From Bradyrhizobiaceae bacterium (GTDB taxonomy: Bacteria; Pseudomonadota; Alphaproteobacteria; Rhizobiales; Hyphomicrobiaceae): a DNA stretch of 10,427 nt. The notes beneath the pieces are model-generated. The model was given only the letters and a program-made list of their open reading frames with translations, was not told where the DNA came from and ran no database searches. This document shows positions 6,028-10,427 of the stretch, piece by piece. The position numbers and the translations under genes were made by a program. The stretch spans positions 1 to 10,427 of the forward strand of contig CANJPN010000182.1 of NCBI GenBank assembly GCA_947475855.1. The letters are read 5' to 3'. Positions within the stretch are counted from its first letter, which is position 1. Each line of letters opens with the position of its first letter.

Positions 6028-6816
6028 ATGCGTTTTCGCCTCAAGAACGGATTATCAATCGGCTACAAGACGCGGGGACAAGGCCCGGTCATCGTGCTCA
6101 TTCCCGCCATCGGTTGTCTCAAGGAAATGTGGGACGGCGTGATCGCCGAGCTGGAGGGCAGCTATCGCTGTATCGCGATGGAGGTGCGCGGCCACGGCGA
6201 GAGCGACGTGCCCGGCAAGGCGTTCGACATGGACGACCTCTCCGACGACGTGATCGAGATGATCCGCGCGATCGGCGGCGGCAAAGCGATCGTCGGCGGC
6301 TGCTCGATGGGCGGGCAAATCGCGCAGGGCGTCGGCGTGAAGGCGCCCGAGGCTCTCAACGGCATCTTCATCTCGAACACCGGCTATCTCCGCAACGACA
6401 AGATCCGCGAGGTGATGGAAGCCCGCGCCGCTGCGGCCGAGAACGGCATGCCCGGACCGATCTGGACCACGCTGAACCGCTGGTTCAACGAGGACTACAA
6501 GAAGGCGCATCCCGAACACGTGCAGCGCGCGTACGAGTGGCTGATCAACGCCGACCCGATCGTGCATGCGTGGTCGTGGCGCGCGATCAAGGGCCAGGGA
6601 TATGCAGAGCGCCTTAAATCTCTGAAGGTGCCGGCACTGGCGATTGCCGGCGAGCACGACCAGTCGAGCGCGCCGGCGGAAGTCGAGGCGATGTCGAAGG
6701 CGATCCCGAACTGCAGTTATCGCATGTGCAAGGGGGCCGGGCATTTGTCGCCGGTCGAGGCTCCGCGTGAGTATGCGTCGTATCTGCGCGAGTTCGCGGA
6801 CAAGGTGACGAAGTAG
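6028..6816 (+). CDS. Alpha/beta-fold hydrolase (3-oxoadipate enol-lactonase-like)
   Basis: A 262-residue alpha/beta hydrolase. AAGGAG at 6016-6021, 6 nt before ATG 6028, decides the start; the longer frame from GTG 5998 runs through a palindrome. The nucleophile elbow is GCSMG (91-95, Ser93). The acid is Asp211 in AGEHDQSS and the base is His239 in GAGHLSP, so the triad is complete. EVRGHGESD (52-60) is the usual strand-4 motif. The oxyanion loop, normally HGxG, reads PAIG (26-29). The overall style is that of enol-lactonases and related esterases (PcaD-like), which hydrolyse lactones, esters or C-C bonds in aromatic-acid breakdown. The substrate is not determinable. It is last in the plus-strand run, 128 bp after the SDR with the two palindromes between, so co-transcription is likely but may be modulated. 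Confidence 0.88.
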   Translation: MRFRLKNGLSIGYKTRGQGPVIVLIPAIGCLKEMWDGVIAELEGSYRCIAMEVRGHGESDVPGKAFDMDDLSDDVIEMIRAIGGGKAIVGGCSMGGQIAQGVGVKAPEALNGIFISNTGYLRNDKIREVMEARAAAAENGMPGPIWTTLNRWFNEDYKKAHPEHVQRAYEWLINADPIVHAWSWRAIKGQGYAERLKSLKVPALAIAGEHDQSSAPAEVEAMSKAIPNCSYRMCKGAGHLSPVEAPREYASYLREFADKVTK

Positions 6817-6847
6817 GGTGCAGAGTAGGGTGTGGTAGCGCGGTTGC

Positions 6848-6886
6848 GCGTACCGCACCGGCATGCCGCCGAACGGTGCGGTGCGC
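6848..6886. terminator. Candidate terminator hairpin between convergent genes
   Basis: Bases 6848-6860 pair with 6874-6886 in 13 pairs, of which one (6851/6883) is a T-G wobble, around a 13-nt loop. The core is ACCGCACCG with CGGTGCGGT. It lies between the hydrolase stop (6816) and the stop of the convergent CoA-transferase (6902). On the plus strand it is followed by TTCGTTT, an imperfect U-tract, so termination of the plus-strand transcript is plausible. No T-run follows on the minus strand. Confidence 0.5.
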
Positions 6887-6901
6887 TTCGTTTACCGCAA
6901 C

Positions 6902-8110
6902 CTACGCAACCTTCACCACGCCGGCTTTCGACAGCGCGTCGATGTCGTCGGTCGAGAGGCCCAGTTCTGCGGCGAGGACATCGCGGGTGTCCTGGCCGAG
7001 CTTGGGCGGGAAGCGGTGCTCGACGCCATCATTGCCCGACATCTTGAGCGGATTGCCAGCGACCTTCACGTGCGCGCCTTCGGGGCCGGGAATATCGAGC
7101 ACCATACCGCGGGCAACAACCTGCGGATCGGACAGCGAGCGGTCGAGCGGATTGACGACGCCGACCGGCACTTCCGCCTTGCGAAACGCTTCCACCCACG
7201 CGTCGGCGGGTTTCGCCTTGAACGCGGCTTCCAGCACGCTCCAGATCTCGAAGCGGTTGTCGTAGCGGCCTGAGCGCGTCGCCAGCCTCTCGTCGTCGCG
7301 CAGGTCGTGGCGGCCGATAACCTCGCACAGCGAACGCCACATGCGGTCGGTGTTGGCGCAGATCACGAAGTCGAGGCCGTCGCCAGCGGTGAACGCGCGA
7401 TAGGTGGGAATGGACTCGTGCGCACGCCCCTGCGGCCCCGGCACCTTCTGCGACGCGAGATAGTACGCCGCCTGATAGCAGAGCATCGCGACCTGGCAGT
7501 CGAGCATGCTGACGTCGATGTACTGCCCCTTGCCCGTGCGGTGGCGCGCTTCGAGCGCCGACGTTATCCCGATCACCGAATAGAGCCCCGCCGCGAGATC
7601 GCCGATGGGGATGCCGGACCGCACAGGTCGGCCATCGGGTTCCCCCGTCAGGCTCATGCCGCCCGACAGCGCCTGCACCACCATGTCGTAGGCGGGCTGG
7701 TCGCGATACGGCCCGTCCTGGCCGAAACCCGAGATCGACGCGTAGACGAGTTTGGGATGCAGGGCAGATAGCGCGTCGTAGCCGAGGCCGTATTTCGCGA
7801 GTCCGCCCGGCCGCATGTTCTCGATCAGCACATCGCATTTCATCGCAAGCCGGCGCACGAGATCCTGGCCCGCCTTCTCGCGCATATTGACCGACACGCT
7901 CTTCTTGTTCCGGTTGATCGAATGATAGTAGGCGCTGTCGCCTGCGATGAAGTTCGGCGGCAGCTTCCTCGTGTCGTCGCCCGTGATCTGCTCGATCTTG
8001 ATCACGTCGGCCCCCATGTCGCCCAGCACCTGCGTCGCATAGGGGCCCGACAGGAACGTCGTGATGTCGAGCACCTTGATGTGGGAGAGCGTGCCGGGGC
8101 CGGGGAGCAT
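6902..8110 (-). CDS. Class III (CaiB/BaiF, formyl-CoA transferase family) CoA-transferase
   Basis: A 402-residue protein. The frame continues upstream to a GTG at 8152, but the ATG at 8110 has GAGGA (complement of 8119-8123) at 8 nt and yields the usual family N-terminus, LSHIKVLDITTFLSGPYATQ. Landmarks are LGDMGADVIKIE (29-40), NRNKKSVSVNM (66-76), DVLIENMRPG (93-102), the catalytic aspartate Asp142 in PAYDMVVQALSGG, IPIGDLAAGLYSVIG (167-181) and AEVPVGVVNP (312-321). Family members move CoA between acyl-CoA and a free acid, such as oxalate, carnitine, mesaconate or aryl-succinates, through an aspartyl-CoA mixed anhydride. Members of the same fold are racemases, so that role is possible. It converges with the hydrolase and stands alone on its strand. 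It may activate the acid substrate of the neighbouring catabolic genes, but that is inferred from proximity only. Confidence 0.92.
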   Translation of the reverse strand: MLPGPGTLSHIKVLDITTFLSGPYATQVLGDMGADVIKIEQITGDDTRKLPPNFIAGDSAYYHSINRNKKSVSVNMREKAGQDLVRRLAMKCDVLIENMRPGGLAKYGLGYDALSALHPKLVYASISGFGQDGPYRDQPAYDMVVQALSGGMSLTGEPDGRPVRSGIPIGDLAAGLYSVIGITSALEARHRTGKGQYIDVSMLDCQVAMLCYQAAYYLASQKVPGPQGRAHESIPTYRAFTAGDGLDFVICANTDRMWRSLCEVIGRHDLRDDERLATRSGRYDNRFEIWSVLEAAFKAKPADAWVEAFRKAEVPVGVVNPLDRSLSDPQVVARGMVLDIPGPEGAHVKVAGNPLKMSGNDGVEHRFPPKLGQDTRDVLAAELGLSTDDIDALSKAGVVKVA

Positions 8111-8142
8111 GAGCGTCGTCCTCGTGAAACTTCGTTTCATGC

Positions 8143-8171
8143 CCATTGGCACGGCGCGGCGACGTAGTCAA
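8143..8171 (-). promoter_or_regulatory. Weak candidate promoter for the CoA-transferase gene
   Basis: On the minus strand, TTGACT (complement of 8166-8171) matches five of six bases of the -35 consensus. At 17 bp the -10 position reads CAATGG, which is poor. It lies upstream of the preferred start at 8110, leaving about 30 nt of leader. Only the -35 is convincing, so this is tentative. Confidence 0.22.
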
Positions 8172-8473
8172 AACGACAGCGCCGTTTGAGCCCGCAGGCG
8201 GGAGCCGCGGGCGAGTGCAGATGCACGGGAACGGGCGCCGGACGGCGGCCCCGAGCAGTCCTGCCACGTCTTCCATAGGCAGCACACGAGGTTGCTTGCG
8301 CGGATAATCGACGCGGGCGAGTGGGTGCACAAGAACGAGGCGCCCGAGCGTGATCGTGGGGAAAAAGCCAGGCGCCGACACCTGCGTGTTCATCTTCGGC
8401 GGCTTGCCCCGTTGCGGCCGTCATTTTGGGCACCAGCGTGAGGGGGAACGCTGTCAGTGCGCTTATTGGGACC
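8172..8473. other. Gene-free stretch between CoA-transferase and phosphoesterase genes
   Basis: With the CoA-transferase leader this makes about 360 bp without a convincing gene. Open frames cross it on both strands, but they lack ribosome sites, run on into real genes in the wrong frame and have arginine/alanine/proline-rich compositions typical of GC-rich shadows. The only structure seen is a 6-bp stem (CAGCGT 8434-8439 with ACGCTG 8448-8453) just downstream of the phosphoesterase stop, with no T-run. The stretch may hold decayed coding sequence. Confidence 0.5.
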
Positions 8474-9316
8474 TCAGCTTGTGCGCAACTGCAGGGGCTG
8501 TGCATGTGCGATGGCGTCGACCGCTTTGCCGGGCCGGCTGTGTTCGCGCCATTGGATCAGACGTATGCTGCCATCGTGTTCTTCCACCAGCGCCGTACAG
8601 CTTTCGACCCAGTCGCCGCAATTCAAATAGCGGACGCCGTCAATCATGCGGTCGGCCGCGCGGTGGATGTGCCCGCAGACGATTCCGTCGGCGCCGTAGC
8701 GGCGGGCTTCTGACGCGAGCGCCATCTCAAACTCCCCGATGAAATTGACCGCCTGCTTCACACGCTGTTTGAGATAGCCGGACAGCGACCAGTATCCGAG
8801 GCCTAACCGCCGTCGCGCCCAGTTCAGAGGGGTGTTACTCCACAGCGCCAATTCGTATCCATGGTCGCCGAGCAGCGCGAGCCAGCGCGCATTTCTCACG
8901 ACGACATCGAACTCGTCGCCGTGCATCACGAGTAGCCGCTTGCCGTCTGCGGTCTCGTGCACACATTGTTGCATGATCTCGATACCGCCGAAATGCGTGC
9001 CGGCGTAGTCCCGCAGGCCCTCGTCGTGATTGCCGGGGATATAGACGAGGCGGCTGCCCTTGCGGACCTTGCGCATCAGCTTCTGCAGAACGTCGTTGTG
9101 AGCTTGCGGCCAGACTGGTCCGCGCTTCACGCGCCAGAAGTCGACGATATCGCCGACGAGGTAGATGGTCTCGGCATCGTTGTGCTTCAGGAATTCGAGC
9201 AGCTCGTCGGCTTGCGATGCTCGCGTTCCCAGGTGGATGTCAGAGATGAAGATCGCGCGGTGCTGCGCGATGTTGTGCGCAGCATCGTCAGCCTCGATTC
9301 CAGAACTGTCCAGCAT
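8474..9316 (-). CDS. Calcineurin-like metallophosphoesterase, UDP-2,3-diacylglucosamine diphosphatase (LpxH-like) family
   Basis: A 280-residue protein. GGAGG (complement of 9322-9326) lies 5 nt before ATG 9316, a strong start. All metal-ligand motifs of the COG2908/LpxH group are present: SDIHLG (25-30; Asp26, His28), VGDIVDFW (54-61; Asp56), PGNHDEG (95-100; Asn97, His98), MHGDEFD (131-137; His132) and CGHIHRA (214-220; His216, His218). LpxH cleaves UDP-2,3-diacylglucosamine to lipid X in lipid A synthesis at the inner membrane. This protein is about 40 residues longer than E. coli LpxH, with an insert around 155-195, and belongs to the longer paralogue group, which may act on another lipid or nucleotide pyrophosphate. 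The methyltransferase gene lies 89 bp upstream on the same strand, so the two may be co-transcribed. Confidence 0.88.
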   Translation of the reverse strand: MLDSSGIEADDAAHNIAQHRAIFISDIHLGTRASQADELLEFLKHNDAETIYLVGDIVDFWRVKRGPVWPQAHNDVLQKLMRKVRKGSRLVYIPGNHDEGLRDYAGTHFGGIEIMQQCVHETADGKRLLVMHGDEFDVVVRNARWLALLGDHGYELALWSNTPLNWARRRLGLGYWSLSGYLKQRVKQAVNFIGEFEMALASEARRYGADGIVCGHIHRAADRMIDGVRYLNCGDWVESCTALVEEHDGSIRLIQWREHSRPGKAVDAIAHAQPLQLRTS

Positions 9317-9405
9317 GTCTACCTCCGGCCCTTTTTCAATGGCCCGACAAAGACGGACTCGCCTGTCAAGCGTGTGACAGTGGCTCGTCGTGATGGAAGC
9401 AGCGG

Positions 9406-9993
9406 TTAACGAGCCGCAGACGCCGAGACGAGAAATCGCAGACGGCGAACATTATAGAAGCGCGGCACGGCTCTCTTGTATCGCACGTAGTCCGCACCGT
9501 ACTCGCTTTCCAGCCAGGGCTCTTCGTTAACGGCCATCAGCCAGAACACTGCGATCAGCAGAGGGACCAGAAAAGCCAGTAACGGAGAATGTACTGCAAT
9601 CGCCAGAGCGACGTAGGACGGCATGGCGATGGCGTATTGCGGATTGCGCGACCATGCATAGATGCCGGCGGTGACCAGGCCTTCGTTGCCGCAGTAGAGG
9701 TTGGTTCGGCCAAGTTTCACGCATCCCGCGACATAGAAGATGCCGCCGATCAATGCTGCGGCAGCCGCCGCCAACCGCATGAAGTCGGGCTCTGCGATCG
9801 GCTTGAAGTCGACGGCAGCGAGGATGAGTGCGCTGACGTTGAGTGTTCGGAACAGGAGCCAGAACAGCCGGCTTTGCCAAGTTCCATGAGAGCAAGGCCA
9901 TAGTCCTGGAGTGCGGAAGCAGTAATTCGCCAGAAGCAAGATGGACAGCAGCGCGCCTGCGAGTATTCCGAGCGCCCAGAGGGGAGTAATCAT
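9406..9993 (-). CDS. Membrane methyltransferase-like protein (PEMT/isoprenylcysteine carboxyl methyltransferase family)
   Basis: A 195-residue integral membrane protein. Hydrophobic segments lie at about 4-24, 43-61, 73-91 and 120-155, the last long enough for a re-entrant or double span. The C-terminal signature of bacterial phospholipid/isoprenylcysteine methyltransferases is present: GLVTAGIYAWSRNPQY (105-120, the GxYxxxRNPxY cofactor motif) followed by NEEPWLESEYGADYVRY (156-172) and VPRF (176-179). The enzyme would use S-adenosylmethionine to methylate a lipid or other membrane substrate; the target is unknown. The ATG at 9993 has only a weak ribosome site (TCGGGCTCTG). It is likely first in a two-gene minus-strand unit with the LpxH-like gene, which suits an envelope-lipid role. 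Confidence 0.83.
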   Translation of the reverse strand: MITPLWALGILAGALLSILLLANYCFRTPGLWPCSHGTWQSRLFWLLFRTLNVSALILAAVDFKPIAEPDFMRLAAAAAALIGGIFYVAGCVKLGRTNLYCGNEGLVTAGIYAWSRNPQYAIAMPSYVALAIAVHSPLLAFLVPLLIAVFWLMAVNEEPWLESEYGADYVRYKRAVPRFYNVRRLRFLVSASAAR

Positions 9994-10343
9994 CAGAGCC
10001 CGACGCGTTATGTGGACGACATCCGTGCGTATCCAGGGTGCATGACACGACCGTGAACAGATGCGTGCGGGAGGCCGACCCGTGCGGCGTCATCCAATTG
10101 CAATCCAACTGTCATCGCGCGGAATTGGAATCAGGCTAGCCGTCTTCCGATGGTCCGGCGGACAGGGGGCAAGCGATGCGGCACGAACGTATTCACGCAA
10201 TGGGTAGGTGCTCTTTGCGGCTGGCTCGTTCACGAGAAGAGATCCGCCAAGCCCAACAGCTGCGGTGGATGGTTTTTGCCGGGTAGTGCCCCAACACGTG
10301 GTGTAAGCCCACAGGCATGATCCGGAGCGCCGCGGCTCGGATT
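9994..10343. other. Intergenic stretch of about 350 bp with no convincing gene
   Basis: No reading frame with a ribosome site, RNA gene or strong promoter is visible. A loose inverted pair, CCAATT at 10094-10099 and AATTGG at 10123-10128, lies about 100-135 bp upstream of the methyltransferase gene and might be regulatory, though six-base arms are weak. This segment should contain the promoter of the minus-strand methyltransferase/phosphoesterase pair. Confidence 0.45.
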
Positions 10344-10374
10344 GTCAGGCGGCCGGGATTGCCGGCGGCCTGAC
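10344..10374. other. Long GC-rich hairpin at the right edge
   Basis: Bases 10344-10356 pair with 10362-10374 in 13 positions with a single central G/G mismatch, around a GATTG loop. The outer arm is GTCAGGC with GCCTGAC. It overlaps the TGA (10345-10347) of the minus-strand partial reading frame. No T-run follows on either side, so a terminator role is only possible. An insertion-sequence end or a REP-like palindrome are alternatives. Confidence 0.5.
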
Positions 10375-10427
10375 GGTGGCATCATCGCAGAAGCCGGCCA
10401 TCGTTTCCAGGCTCATGTAGCGGCGCG
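10345..10427 (-). CDS. Partial reading frame running off the right edge, unidentified
   Basis: Read leftward from the edge this frame gives RRYMSLETMAGFCDD, then ATVRPPAIPAA and TGA at 10345-10347. An ATG lies at 10416, but no clear ribosome site precedes it, so this is more likely the C-terminal tail of a gene continuing beyond the window than a 23-residue peptide. The tail is too short to assign to a family. The start lies outside the window if the gene is real. Confidence 0.3.
   Translation of the reverse strand, partial: RRYMSLETMAGFCDDATVRPPAIPAA

Noticed and set aside
7029..8393. 454-codon minus-strand open frame overlapping the CoA-transferase
   Set aside because: It is a frame-shifted shadow of the CoA-transferase, rich in Arg/Ala/Pro, with no ribosome site at 8393 and no recognisable motifs.
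8137..8505. 122-codon minus-strand frame in the gap between CoA-transferase and phosphoesterase genes
   Set aside because: It starts inside the phosphoesterase gene on the same strand, has no ribosome site and has a Cys/Pro/Arg-rich composition without a recognisable domain.
9363..9380. CTGTCA/TGACAG inverted repeat between the two envelope genes
   Set aside because: A six-base stem with no T-run and no other signal is within chance expectation.
1..10427. CRISPR array, defence island, phage or toxin-antitoxin system
   Set aside because: There are no regularly spaced repeats, no nuclease, integrase, capsid or small two-gene toxin modules, and every large convincing gene is metabolic or envelope-related.

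Overview
The window is GC-rich DNA, coding-dense and strongly G/C at third codon positions. It carries a mix of carboxylic/aromatic-acid catabolism families: hydantoinase B, a 4,5-dihydroxyphthalate decarboxylase-like protein, a 3-hydroxyisobutyrate dehydrogenase-like reductase, an SDR, an alpha/beta hydrolase and a class III CoA-transferase. It also holds an LpxH-type phosphoesterase. Together these suggest a soil or environmental proteobacterium, most likely a Rhizobiales-type alphaproteobacterium, with a betaproteobacterium not excluded. This placement is inferred from protein style, since no rRNA or other taxonomic marker is present.

Layout. Positions 1-132 are the last 43 codons of an IS630-type transposase. 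A minus-strand gene for a predicted TIM-barrel, glycoside-hydrolase-like protein follows (234-1127), with a 17-bp tandem duplication just beyond its stop. A divergent AT-rich spacer leads to a plus-strand hydantoinase B gene (1351-3096) that has no HyuA partner here. It converges, with a 3-bp gap, on a minus-strand dihydroxyphthalate-decarboxylase-like gene (3100-4089). A second divergent spacer with a perfect 14-bp palindrome separates that gene from a plus-strand run: a beta-hydroxyacid-dehydrogenase-type reductase (4265-5077), an SDR (5132-5899) and an alpha/beta hydrolase (6028-6816). Two related REP-like palindromes lie between the SDR and the hydrolase. A hairpin at 6848-6886 lies between the hydrolase and a convergent class III CoA-transferase (6902-8110, minus). 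After about 360 bp without a convincing gene come an LpxH-like metallophosphoesterase (8474-9316, minus) and a PEMT/ICMT-type membrane methyltransferase (9406-9993, minus). The last 430 bp hold only a fragmentary minus-strand reading frame and a long hairpin at the right edge.

How the genes may work together. Positions 1351-8110 look like an accessory catabolic locus for an unidentified carboxylated, possibly aromatic or cyclic, substrate. The CoA-transferase could activate an acid, the two NAD-type oxidoreductases could interconvert hydroxyl and keto groups, the hydrolase could open an ester, lactone or C-C bond, and the decarboxylase-like and hydantoinase-like proteins could act on ring substituents. 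This is inference from families and proximity; no known pathway matches the whole set. Several signature residues differ from the family norm (HIBADH-type Ser to Val, SDR tetrad Asn to Thr, hydrolase HG to PA), which argues for unusual substrates. The phosphoesterase and methyltransferase genes look like envelope housekeeping functions.

No CRISPR array, tRNA, rRNA, phage module or recognisable defence system is visible.
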